A DNA stretch of 64,000 bases from an uncultured Lachnospiraceae bacterium. Its GTDB lineage: Bacteria > Bacillota > Clostridia > Lachnospirales > Lachnospiraceae. Each line of letters opens with the position of its first letter. Positions within the stretch are counted from its first letter, which is position 1. The stretch lies in the NCBI GenBank assembly GCA_902778165.1, contig CACYWQ010000001.1, positions 186,001 through 250,000 of the forward strand, read 5' to 3'. Shown here one piece after another: positions 44,009 through 53,477 of this stretch. Made by a program: the position numbers and the translations under genes. The notes under the pieces were generated by a model, which worked only from the letters and a program-made list of their open reading frames with translations, searched no databases and was not told where the DNA came from.

Positions 44009-46012
44009 ATGTTGGATATATCGTTACAATTCACAATTCCATTATTGTTTGTTATAGGACTTGCGCTTTTTGTGAGTGCAAGTCTTAATATGTCTTTTGA
44101 TAGAGCTCTTCCGATAGGAATTCTCGCTTCTGTTCTTATTGTATTCTTATTTGGATTTCTTGATCTGAGAATCGGACTTGCAATCTCCGTAATAATATCT
44201 GTTACTTCTATTCCGATTGCATTAATAAAGGTTAGGCAGAATAAATATGGTATCTCATATCTTTTCTTTAATGCGTTTTTTCTTGCCTTTCTGGTTATTT
44301 ATATTTTTCTTTTTGCCCTTAATGCCGGTAAATGTTTTGACAGATGGGACGAGTATTCTCACTGGGGAATGATGACTAAAGAAATGTACAGACTAAATAG
44401 ATACTATTATGTGAAAGAGTCTGTACTTGTTGCACATCGTGAATATCCACCGTTCACTCAACTTTGGCAGTATGTGTGGTGTAAGCTGATTGGCACATTT
44501 AAGGAAAGTAGTCTTTATAATGCAAAACTAACTTTGTGTTTATCGGTTTTATTGTCTTCCGTGTCTAGAGCTATTGATCTGCGGAATGTAAAAGGCACTA
44601 AAGTTCTAGGTACTTCAATAACGATAAGTATGATGGTAATACTTCTTGCTGCAGTGCCCATGTTGGCTGATGGATCTATGTATAGAACCATATATGCTGA
44701 GGGAACAATGGTCATATTGGCTGTTTATACTATCACATGTGTATTGTTCTGGACAGATGAGCAGAGATATGATTTATTGTCTTACGCATTATCGATGTCA
44801 TCTCTTGTATTGGTTAAACAGATAGGTATACTATTTGCTTCTATAAGTTTACTAATTCTTGTAATCAGATATATTGAGGCGCGTCTTGCACTGTGCACTA
44901 GGGAGCAAAGCTACTTAAAAGAAAAGATAAATAAAGGTAAAAGAATCTATGATTTGTTTTTCGTCGGAATTACTTCTGCATTTATACCTTGGGTTATATG
45001 GAACCGTGTGAGTAAGGTGCATACCACAACAGGTCAATTTGATTCCTCTAAATTCTCACTATCTTGGATTATGGATGTAATACAGGGAAGAGGAAAGGCA
45101 ACCCAATATCAATGTATAAGAGATTACTTACGCGCTTTGTTTACGTGGAAATTGACATGGATTCCTGGAACGGGATACATACTCTTGGCATTGTTTATGC
45201 TATTGATTATGTTGTTTACATATGTATATTTGAAAAAAAGAGCCCCCCAAAATAACGGTTTTTCGAACAATAATTCTAACTTGGGGCGGGCCGTTGATGT
45301 AGAATCTATGTTGGCTATGATATTTGCCATGCCGTTAACGGTTGTTGGGTATGCTGTTATTATGCAGGTTCTCTATTTATTTGGATTTAGCGAAAAAGAG
45401 ATGCAAGCATTAGCTTGTTTTACACGATATATGAACACAATGCTTGGTATATGGGGATTGAATGCTTTTATTGTATTGCTCAGTATCACATCAGTCACAA
45501 AAAGTAATGACATAGATAATTCAGAAGGTATAATAGTGAACCTTTCGAATCGTTGTGGGCTTTTAGTGTTTGGTGTAACAATTATTGTTTGTATGTTTAT
45601 TATAGGTATTTCGGGGTTAAAATACGAATTTATTCCGGGAATATTCACAACAGGTAGCGAAGGATTGTTTGAAAGCGACGCTGAGCGAATTAACAGGTTT
45701 ACCACACCGGGATCACGTATATACTTTGTGGATACAATTGGAAATGATTCAGGAACCAACATTGTCAGATTTCTTGCAGATGGAAGATTGATATCAGATT
45801 TCTACGTTTCTCCGAAACAATCTGATTACTATAAAGTAGTTCAGTATATGAGAAATTTTGATTATATCTATTTGTATTATATTGATGATGAGTTTGTATC
45901 GGCATATGGTGAACTATTCTCGGATGGTCCGGAACTGAGCAGACAACAGATGTATAAGATAGATTTAAATGGAGATAGTATGGTATTATCATATGTGAAT
46001 ATGAGTGAATAA
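44009..46012 (+). CDS. Large polytopic membrane protein, GT-C glycosyltransferase-like
   Basis: This 667-residue protein has about 12-13 helices and a C-terminal soluble domain of about 110 residues. The loop after helix 4 has Asp-Arg-Trp-Asp-Glu-Tyr-Ser-His-Trp-Gly near residue 112, with the acidic pair expected in a GT-C active site, and His-Arg-Glu-Tyr-Pro-Pro-Phe about 30 residues on. An A7 run (45233-45239) and a C6 run (45243-45248) sit close together in codons for a cytoplasmic loop. No ribosome site is clear before the ATG. Confidence 0.6.
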   Translation: MLDISLQFTIPLLFVIGLALFVSASLNMSFDRALPIGILASVLIVFLFGFLDLRIGLAISVIISVTSIPIALIKVRQNKYGISYLFFNAFFLAFLVIYIFLFALNAGKCFDRWDEYSHWGMMTKEMYRLNRYYYVKESVLVAHREYPPFTQLWQYVWCKLIGTFKESSLYNAKLTLCLSVLLSSVSRAIDLRNVKGTKVLGTSITISMMVILLAAVPMLADGSMYRTIYAEGTMVILAVYTITCVLFWTDEQRYDLLSYALSMSSLVLVKQIGILFASISLLILVIRYIEARLALCTREQSYLKEKINKGKRIYDLFFVGITSAFIPWVIWNRVSKVHTTTGQFDSSKFSLSWIMDVIQGRGKATQYQCIRDYLRALFTWKLTWIPGTGYILLALFMLLIMLFTYVYLKKRAPQNNGFSNNNSNLGRAVDVESMLAMIFAMPLTVVGYAVIMQVLYLFGFSEKEMQALACFTRYMNTMLGIWGLNAFIVLLSITSVTKSNDIDNSEGIIVNLSNRCGLLVFGVTIIVCMFIIGISGLKYEFIPGIFTTGSEGLFESDAERINRFTTPGSRIYFVDTIGNDSGTNIVRFLADGRLISDFYVSPKQSDYYKVVQYMRNFDYIYLYYIDDEFVSAYGELFSDGPELSRQQMYKIDLNGDSMVLSYVNMSE

Positions 46013-46015
46013 ATT

Positions 46016-48454
46016 ATGAACAGAATGGTTAGGAAAAGTAAGATAATAATATATTTAATCGCGTTTATAGCCGTACTTCTTACTATGGGAGTATGGCCGT
46101 TTGGTGTTATACACAGGACATATAAGACAGCAAGCACAACCGTTGTGATAACGGATTCTAATGAATCTGTGGCCGACCATATGGTCGCGCAGGTATTTGC
46201 GTCAGAGGGTGACAAACTTGACTGGATAGATGTATATATCAGAAATAATGTGGCCGGAGAGAGACTTGATTTTGCTATATATGACGGAGAGTTTAACCGC
46301 ATATATCACAAGGAATTCATTGCTCCTGGTAATGCTTCATATCCGGGATATGTTCGTATCAATACAAGGCTTAAACTAGAACGTGGTCTTCCATATATAT
46401 ATTATATTTATGGTGTGGATAATGCGGTGAGAGTTGGACTTGAAGACCATTTGGCTTCATCAAATACATCGCTGATGACGGCAAATTATGATGGTGGTGA
46501 AGATGCGGAGCACAATATCATGACAAGAATGAAATATTCTGTTGGATTTAATACCTGGCAGATTGTTTTAATAGATGTTTTAATCGCTATTATTTCATGT
46601 TTATTGGTATTTGCTGGTAGTAAGCTGCACTTAAGTGGAGAAGTCAGAGTACAGAGAATAATGCAATATATATTCAATCCGGTTATAGCTGTATTTACGG
46701 TTTATATGCTATATACTGTTTTTCCTGCGAAGACGTTTACTAACAGTCCGTTGGATGTCGCATTTTTCTATATCGGAATTCTGATTATATCGGCTATTTC
46801 GCTCTATTATGTGAATTATAAGAGAGAGCCTGTCAACAAGAAATATGATGTTATAGATATTGCGAAATTGATTGATTCATTGCAAAAACTATTAACCGTT
46901 GTATCAATTGCTATGGTTATTTGGCATTGTTTCGAATACATGAATGGTCTGTTTGACATAGTGCACGCTTATTCGGCAAGAAGAATCATTATATGGTTCC
47001 TGATAATGATTATCACAACATATAGTTGGAGAGAGATTCTAAATATCTTCAGTGGGATTTGGCTCATAATCGGTATACCGATATGTTATCTGTATGCTAA
47101 GCCATATGTCGGAGTACCGGAAGAAGAACTCTTGTATAGACTTAACGGATGGATTGTATATGCCGGTGGATTTGTCTTAATTTGTATGCTTCGTATGATA
47201 ATTAGCGCAATAAGACAGAAGAAATCAATAAACAGGCTGTATCTGCCATATGCAATTCCGTACTTCATATTCATAATGCTGCTTGTGATTAAAGCCAATA
47301 CCAGATGGTGGCCGGGATATCTGGCGGTAATGAGCGTCATACTAGTGATTCGTTTGCTATACACAGAAGATGCATGCAGATTCTTGGAATTGCTTTGTGA
47401 TGGAATACTGCTTAATTTCTTGTTCATGGTAGTATTCAGTCTGATGCACAGACCTTACTACGGATATATATATCATCGTTACAATATGATATACTTCACC
47501 GTTACTATGACAGCGACACATCTTGCAATGGTTATACTTGCTGCAACGGTCAGATTGTTTATCAGGTATAAGAGAGTGGATGATATTCGAAAGCTTATCC
47601 CGGATTTGGTACTATTTGGTATGGCAGGTGCATATGAATTTATGACTCTTTCCAGAACAGGATATGCAACGGTTATATTTGCTGTTATGGTTGATCTTGT
47701 TTATACCGTTATTGTATGGTCGAATAAGGGACGACGTGTTAAGGATATATTGATTTATACATGTACAATGATTCTATCTGTAGCGGTATTGTTTCCGGTT
47801 ACATTCACATTGACAAGAACCATACCGGCATTAGCAGATAATCCGGAGATATATGCTTATGAACCTTGTATTGTGACCATATATAAGGGGACAGAGCCTG
47901 ACAATGAGAATTATATGACTGTTGAGAGGTTTATCGATGTATTTGGCAGTAAGGTACTTAATATCGGAGATTCGGCAGCTTCGGCAGACTCTGCGATTTT
48001 GCCTGAATCACGTCACATTTTACTTGTAAGTGCAGATGAGGAGACGCCATATATTGAGGAGAGTGAAGAAGAATCAGATGCATCTAATGGAAGGTTTGAT
48101 ATATTCAGAAGTTATATAGAACAGTCCAATCTGTCGGGTCATAATGAGATGGGGGCAATACTTGCAGACGGTAGTGAAGCCAGCCATGCCCACAATATAT
48201 ATTTACAGGCAATCTATGACCACGGTTGGATTGTGGGTATATATATTTCGTTATTTTTACTGTATACTTTAATTATTGGCGCATACAGAAGCAAAAAGGC
48301 TGACTTAGCAGACTACATGCTCTTAGTTCCCGTAATTACCATGGGGTTTATGGTTGCAGGTATGGTGGAATGGATATTCCATCCTTGCAATCCGTATGGT
48401 TTGGTTGTTTTTATAGCTGTAATACCGATGATATTTAGGAACAAATCAGAATAG
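46016..48454 (+). CDS. O-antigen polymerase/ligase-like protein with N-terminal extracytoplasmic domain
   Basis: This 812-residue protein has an N-terminal helix, an external beta-rich domain at about 35-180, then about 11 helices. The C-terminal half carries Leu-Ser-Arg-Thr-Gly-Tyr-Ala and, after a long external loop (about 605-720), Ser-His-Ala-His-Asn-Ile-Tyr-Leu-Gln. That His-Asn motif is typical of Wzy_C / O-antigen ligase proteins. The extra N-terminal domain may bind the glycan or acceptor. It starts 3 bases after the previous stop. Confidence 0.78.
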   Translation: MNRMVRKSKIIIYLIAFIAVLLTMGVWPFGVIHRTYKTASTTVVITDSNESVADHMVAQVFASEGDKLDWIDVYIRNNVAGERLDFAIYDGEFNRIYHKEFIAPGNASYPGYVRINTRLKLERGLPYIYYIYGVDNAVRVGLEDHLASSNTSLMTANYDGGEDAEHNIMTRMKYSVGFNTWQIVLIDVLIAIISCLLVFAGSKLHLSGEVRVQRIMQYIFNPVIAVFTVYMLYTVFPAKTFTNSPLDVAFFYIGILIISAISLYYVNYKREPVNKKYDVIDIAKLIDSLQKLLTVVSIAMVIWHCFEYMNGLFDIVHAYSARRIIIWFLIMIITTYSWREILNIFSGIWLIIGIPICYLYAKPYVGVPEEELLYRLNGWIVYAGGFVLICMLRMIISAIRQKKSINRLYLPYAIPYFIFIMLLVIKANTRWWPGYLAVMSVILVIRLLYTEDACRFLELLCDGILLNFLFMVVFSLMHRPYYGYIYHRYNMIYFTVTMTATHLAMVILAATVRLFIRYKRVDDIRKLIPDLVLFGMAGAYEFMTLSRTGYATVIFAVMVDLVYTVIVWSNKGRRVKDILIYTCTMILSVAVLFPVTFTLTRTIPALADNPEIYAYEPCIVTIYKGTEPDNENYMTVERFIDVFGSKVLNIGDSAASADSAILPESRHILLVSADEETPYIEESEEESDASNGRFDIFRSYIEQSNLSGHNEMGAILADGSEASHAHNIYLQAIYDHGWIVGIYISLFLLYTLIIGAYRSKKADLADYMLLVPVITMGFMVAGMVEWIFHPCNPYGLVVFIAVIPMIFRNKSE

Positions 48455-48520
48455 AATAATAAGAAAATCTTAAGTTTTCGTATAGATAGTTTTACAAATT
48501 TGATTGATAGAATTAATCCT

Positions 48521-48562
48521 TGAGTGAGAAAACATTTGTATTTTAAGTAGGCAATTCACTCA
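48521..48562 (+). repeat. Inverted arms in the gap before the SGNH gene
   Basis: Seven-base arms TGAGTGA (48521-48527) and TCACTCA (48556-48562) are followed by an 8-base palindrome GTCCGGAC (48565-48572). They lie in the 147-base gap between 48454 and 48602. I see no convincing promoter in this gap. Confidence 0.35.
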
Positions 48563-48601
48563 TAGTCCGGACGTAATATGTGAGCCGGGGAGGAGGTTTA
48601 G

Positions 48602-49744
48602 ATGAGCAATAATACAAGCAGAGTTAAAGAAAATGTTATAAGAATAATGTGCTTTATTCTTGGTGTATTACTCACGTTGTCAGGAGTTTTGATTAAGGAG
48701 AGAGTAATAGAGGATACATCCAAGCTTCAGCCCGAGGAAGAATCTGTAGAAGAATCAACCGTTGAAGAAGAGCTTGAGGAAGAAGAGAGTGGCGTAAAGA
48801 TTGATGTTGAGAAGTACAAAGAAGAGGCTGAGAATCTGTATCAGGAGCTGATTGCTTCTGCAGAGGAAGAGAATACAGAAATAACAGAGGCAGAGCCTGA
48901 TGGTACATACATAATAGACGGTAAGACATCCAAAATTAATTGGAATACATCGTATCCTGCACTGTCAGAGGAGAACACACTTGAGTGGCATGCTGCAAGA
49001 GAAACATCATATGATACAACGATGATGATCAATGAATTTGACAAGAAGGTAATTGAGAACAGCAACACTGACTTCTCGGGTGTTAAGATAACAATTATGG
49101 GTGACAGCATAACAGCGGCAACTAATCTTGATGAAGAAGAGCAGGAAATGTATAATTATCCGAGACAATTGAGTGAAATACTTAATTGTGAGGTTGTCAA
49201 TCTTGGTATAGGAGGTTCAGTTGTCAGCAGATGTGCTTCTAACTATCCAATGGTAGAGAGATGGAGTACTATTCCGGAAGACAGCGATATAATTATCATA
49301 TTTGGAGGAACCAATGATTGCCTCTTTGAGAATAAATGGCAATTTGGACACATTGAGTATGATCAGAGAATGAATAGGGAGACATTCTGTGGCGATTTAG
49401 ATGAGATGTGTTCGGGAATCAAATGGAAATTCACGGATAATACTACTGACAGGTATGTCAAATTATTATATATTAATCCCATGAGTACCATACTTAATGA
49501 TGGTGTATATGCAACCGATCCGGGTAATATGGTTGAACAGCATACATTCGCAGAGGCTATTAATGAGATAGTTCCAACATATGGATTTGATGTAATAGAC
49601 TTATACAACCAGAACTTCATGAATTCACATGATCCGGATATTAATCACAATTATGTAACAGACGGAGTTCATCCTAATCCGGAAGGATATAGGATACTTG
49701 CGGAGCATATTGCAAGTCAAATTATACAGCGAGTTAATCAATAA
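48602..49744 (+). CDS. SGNH/GDSL hydrolase, membrane-anchored
   Basis: This 380-residue protein has an N-terminal signal anchor (about 15-33), an acidic low-complexity linker (40-62) rich in Glu, then an SGNH hydrolase domain. Block I Met-Gly-Asp-Ser-Ile-Thr near residue 166, block II Gly-Ile-Gly-Gly-Ser, block III Gly-Gly-Thr-Asn-Asp and block V Asp-Gly-Val-His-Pro near residue 355 are all present. It is thus probably an active esterase or acyltransferase outside the cell, perhaps acting on acylated glycan. AGGAGG five bases before the ATG is the best ribosome site of this region. Confidence 0.87.
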   Translation: MSNNTSRVKENVIRIMCFILGVLLTLSGVLIKERVIEDTSKLQPEEESVEESTVEEELEEEESGVKIDVEKYKEEAENLYQELIASAEEENTEITEAEPDGTYIIDGKTSKINWNTSYPALSEENTLEWHAARETSYDTTMMINEFDKKVIENSNTDFSGVKITIMGDSITAATNLDEEEQEMYNYPRQLSEILNCEVVNLGIGGSVVSRCASNYPMVERWSTIPEDSDIIIIFGGTNDCLFENKWQFGHIEYDQRMNRETFCGDLDEMCSGIKWKFTDNTTDRYVKLLYINPMSTILNDGVYATDPGNMVEQHTFAEAINEIVPTYGFDVIDLYNQNFMNSHDPDINHNYVTDGVHPNPEGYRILAEHIASQIIQRVNQ

Positions 49745-49765
49745 GATATAATAAGGAAGTTTATT

Positions 49766-51511
49766 TTGATTAGTATAAGAGAAACGCTTGGTAAGCATAA
49801 TATAAGAGTAAAAGGGCTATTGCACAAGATTGCAATAGTCCTTGTTGTCTTTGCGATTCTCGGTATCACATATATGAGAATATACCTAGGTGCATCAATT
49901 CCGCTTCTGTTACAGGCAGATGCCAAATACGATGATTATCTGCTTGTACATTATGCAGACAGTATTTATAATAACAACTGGCTTGGTGATTATTCACACA
50001 CGACATATCTAAAGGTTGCGAGTTCATCGGTTTTGATGGTGATTGGAAGAGTTCTTGGCTTGGATTACGGGTTGGGACTGGCTCTTCTGTATGTTGTATC
50101 TGTAGCAATTCTTGTCCTTTCGCTAAATAAACTTATAGATAATAAAATATGGACTGTATGTACATATGTATTTCTGTTATTCTCACCGATAATGTTTCAT
50201 GCCGAGAATGTTCAGAAGATATATAGAGGCGGATATATTGTTTCGTTATCGCTTCTGGTCATAGCAGGAACAGTAGGTATATTTGCTTCAAGCAAAGAAA
50301 GCCTATCCAATCTCATAAAGTGGACGATATTGGAATCAATATGTCTGCCGATATTCTGGTTTCTAAAAGAAGATTCAATGTGGCTTCTTCTTTTTGTATG
50401 TGTCGGGATGTTGATAAGTATAGTAAGTATTGTCATAAATAAAGCTAATAAGAGTCTCGTGCGCATATTACTGTGTATAATTCCTCTATTTGTATTGATG
50501 TGCAGCAGATTTGCGTATAGTGAGAAGAATTATACAGAATATGCCCTGAGAGCCGAGACGGATAGAAGCGGTACCGCATTTGCAGATGTAATAAGTGACT
50601 TGTTGCATATTAAAGATGCAAGCGAAGATACATCTTGGGTTACAAGAGATGCACTGCATAAAGCATGTAGTGCAAGCGCTACACTTGGAACAATAGAGGA
50701 TACCCTTATGGAAGTATATGATGCGAGATCAGAGCAAAACGGTAACGTAGATGGTGACTTTGTAATAATGGCTATAAGAGAGGCTGCAAGTGAAGAGGGA
50801 ATATATAATACAAATGCAGCAGGTACTGAACAGTTTTATCGAAATATAGACAACGAACTTAAGCAGGCATTTGCTGAAGGTTTCTTGGAAAGAGAAGATA
50901 ATAGAATATATATATCACATGTTTCCAGAGGATATACAGTAGATGAGATTAAGACATATTACAAGGACAGATTTGTTGATAATATGCTGATGCTTATCTC
51001 ATATGATCATAATGAGACAGATGTTAAGCAATCAACGGGTTCTGATGATAATATGGCTCTGATGAGAGAATATGCAGGGGATAAATATATCACAGAAACA
51101 ACTGATACCCAGACTATGAAGTTATACAATAATACTGTGGGATTAATTAGTCGTATTACGGATATGTATAGAATGTCTGCCAAGACTATATGTAAGGTTG
51201 CAATGGTTGGCTTCTTATTAAGTATTGTTGTAGGTATAATGACATTTATATATCATAAGACGACGCAAGGAGAGAGTTTCGAAATATCAGCAGATTTATG
51301 GTTACTAGTTATATCTCTGGGGCTATTCCTGACTTGTATTCTTATGGTGATTGCCGTAATATGGTTCTGCAACTTCTTAACTGATTGGAAGGTTTATGAT
51401 TATTGTAGCGCAATCATACCGATTATTGAGTTGCTTGAAAGTATAGGTATATACTTGTTTATAAAGAATATGTATTTGATTGGAAGAAGGGTATATGGAC
51501 ACATTCATTAA
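49766..51511 (+). CDS. Polytopic membrane protein, GT-C-like
   Basis: This 581-residue protein starts at TTG (49766) behind AAGGAAG. Its first external loop has Asp-Asp-Tyr-Leu-Leu-Val-His-Tyr-Ala-Asp-Ser and Trp-Leu-Gly-Asp-Tyr, a GT-C-like pattern. About eight helices fill residues 20-255, a soluble domain spans about 255-470 and four helices end the protein. No family is recognised. It overlaps the following gene by 17 bases and could act with the phosphatase-superfamily enzymes there. Confidence 0.55.
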   Translation: MISIRETLGKHNIRVKGLLHKIAIVLVVFAILGITYMRIYLGASIPLLLQADAKYDDYLLVHYADSIYNNNWLGDYSHTTYLKVASSSVLMVIGRVLGLDYGLGLALLYVVSVAILVLSLNKLIDNKIWTVCTYVFLLFSPIMFHAENVQKIYRGGYIVSLSLLVIAGTVGIFASSKESLSNLIKWTILESICLPIFWFLKEDSMWLLLFVCVGMLISIVSIVINKANKSLVRILLCIIPLFVLMCSRFAYSEKNYTEYALRAETDRSGTAFADVISDLLHIKDASEDTSWVTRDALHKACSASATLGTIEDTLMEVYDARSEQNGNVDGDFVIMAIREAASEEGIYNTNAAGTEQFYRNIDNELKQAFAEGFLEREDNRIYISHVSRGYTVDEIKTYYKDRFVDNMLMLISYDHNETDVKQSTGSDDNMALMREYAGDKYITETTDTQTMKLYNNTVGLISRITDMYRMSAKTICKVAMVGFLLSIVVGIMTFIYHKTTQGESFEISADLWLLVISLGLFLTCILMVIAVIWFCNFLTDWKVYDYCSAIIPIIELLESIGIYLFIKNMYLIGRRVYGHIH

Positions 51512-53477
51512 GATTTACGGACTGATATTTGCAGTTGGTTTTTTGTCGGTTTATGCGGATAAATATATCTTTAATAAGAACAGAGATGTTATCACAACGG
51601 GCCTTATTTATTCAACCGAATACTACATCATCACATGTCTGGCAAGAATGCTTATGAGTAACGGAGCGGAACAGCTTAGTTACTCTTTTTATGGTAAGGG
51701 ACTTCAAGGCTATGTAAAAGCAGCAGTTCTTCTTGTTATTTGCTATGGAATTAACGTTCTTCTGTCATTTGTATTAAAGAACGTCTTTGATGAGTTAAGG
51801 AAGCGAGCGATAGGCTTTTTTGCAGCTTTGTGGGTCTTATGGATTGTATTTGTCGGAGATACATGTGTGAGAATGGTTGTTATAATTGCAGCTGTATCAC
51901 TTGCACTGTCATTAATATATACAGGGTTTATAAAGAACAGATGGGAGACTGAGGACAGGCACAAATGCGGAATATACTACATTATTATACAGCTTACGGC
52001 TTTTTGTATTCAGCATTATATTTCAGGCCCAACCGAATTATATGCATATAACAATGGTGAGTTCATATATGATTACAGAACTTTGATGGTTCATCTGATT
52101 GTCGGGACGTTAGTCTTCTCAGCAGTATTTTCCGTGTTAATATACAACACCCTTCCTTTAAAGATATCATTTGTAACGGCATCGACAGTTGCCATATATA
52201 ATGTGGCAGGCTATGTTCAGTATTTTATATTAAATGGAAAGATGGGCGAACTGGACGGAAGCACGCAAGAGTGGAATGGCATACAGCTGACGGTAAATAC
52301 GGTAATATGGCTGATAATTATTCTTGTCTTGATAATTATATTGGTAAAGACACAAAAGGGATGTCAAATAATTACGTGGATGTCGTTGTATGTAATAATA
52401 GTTCAATTAGCTGCTGTTGTTTATACTATAGCCACGACAAATGTCATGGACAGCAAGACAGAACAGATTGTTACTGATAATGCATTAGAATTATCTGCGG
52501 ATAATAATGTTGTTATGTTTGTCCTGGATGCATATGATAATCAGGAACTTGCCATGGTATTGGAAGATGATTCGGACTTTCTAAGCCCGCTTAATGATTT
52601 CACATATTATGATAATATGACGAGCAGATTTTATTATACAGACTTTAGCCTGCCATTTTTCCTAACGGGTGAAACTATGCGCCTTAATGCGAATACCAAG
52701 AGTGATACATATGTCTGGTATAACAATTCGATATTTCTCCCTACAATTGCAGATTACGGATATAGGATAAATGTACTTACCGAGAAGAAGTATGTTGATA
52801 AGTTTAAGCCGATTAATCCGATAGACAATTATACCAAAGAGAATTATTGCATTCTGGATACCGAAAGAACTATTGCCGCTTTTGCCAAATGCATCAGATA
52901 CAGAAATATGCCGTATATCGTCAAGAGAATTTACGCATATGACTTCTATGATTTGTCCGGTGTAATTTCGGATACAAATATATATAAGTTTGGAAGAGAC
53001 GATATTATTGATGATTTGCTCAATGAAGAAGGCATTTCAGTCAATAAATGCAACGGAACATTTAACATCTATCATATGTATGGTGCACACGCTCCATATT
53101 ATGTGAGAGAAGACGGCACGACAGATTATTCGGGCAGCACACCTCTGGCACAGTTTAAGGGATGTATGAGACTCGTATATGACTACATAGATACTCTTAA
53201 AGATATGGATTTATATGATAATACAACAATTATCATAACAGCGGATCATGGTATTAATCCGGGGCAGGCAGATGCTTTGAAGGAGGCAGGGGTTTCTTGT
53301 GATGAGACAAAGAGCAATCCTATTTTCTTTATCAAGCGTAAGGGAGAAACAAGCAGTACGATGAGAACTGATAATAAAGAAGTGTCACATGATCAATTGT
53401 TTGATACCATTATGCATTGTATAGATTCAGAATGGGAAGATAGTTACTTTGGAAATATATGGAGCAGTAAGAAATGA
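51495..53477 (+). CDS. Membrane alkaline-phosphatase-superfamily enzyme (phosphotransferase candidate)
   Basis: This protein of about 660 residues has ten or so helices in residues 1-310 and an external domain of the sulfatase/phosphatase fold. The metal residue is Asp345 in Phe-Val-Leu-Asp-Ala-Tyr-Asp, the likely nucleophile Thr382 in Thr-Asp-Phe-Ser-Leu-Pro, then His-Met-Tyr-Gly-Ala-His and Asp584-His585 in Thr-Ala-Asp-His-Gly. There is no Cys-x-Pro-x-Arg formylglycine motif, so it is not a sulfatase. The Thr is as expected in EptA/LtaS-like enzymes that move phosphoethanolamine or phosphoglycerol to glycans. GGAAGAAGG precedes the ATG at 51495. Confidence 0.75.
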   Translation: MDTFIKIYGLIFAVGFLSVYADKYIFNKNRDVITTGLIYSTEYYIITCLARMLMSNGAEQLSYSFYGKGLQGYVKAAVLLVICYGINVLLSFVLKNVFDELRKRAIGFFAALWVLWIVFVGDTCVRMVVIIAAVSLALSLIYTGFIKNRWETEDRHKCGIYYIIIQLTAFCIQHYISGPTELYAYNNGEFIYDYRTLMVHLIVGTLVFSAVFSVLIYNTLPLKISFVTASTVAIYNVAGYVQYFILNGKMGELDGSTQEWNGIQLTVNTVIWLIIILVLIIILVKTQKGCQIITWMSLYVIIVQLAAVVYTIATTNVMDSKTEQIVTDNALELSADNNVVMFVLDAYDNQELAMVLEDDSDFLSPLNDFTYYDNMTSRFYYTDFSLPFFLTGETMRLNANTKSDTYVWYNNSIFLPTIADYGYRINVLTEKKYVDKFKPINPIDNYTKENYCILDTERTIAAFAKCIRYRNMPYIVKRIYAYDFYDLSGVISDTNIYKFGRDDIIDDLLNEEGISVNKCNGTFNIYHMYGAHAPYYVREDGTTDYSGSTPLAQFKGCMRLVYDYIDTLKDMDLYDNTTIIITADHGINPGQADALKEAGVSCDETKSNPIFFIKRKGETSSTMRTDNKEVSHDQLFDTIMHCIDSEWEDSYFGNIWSSKK

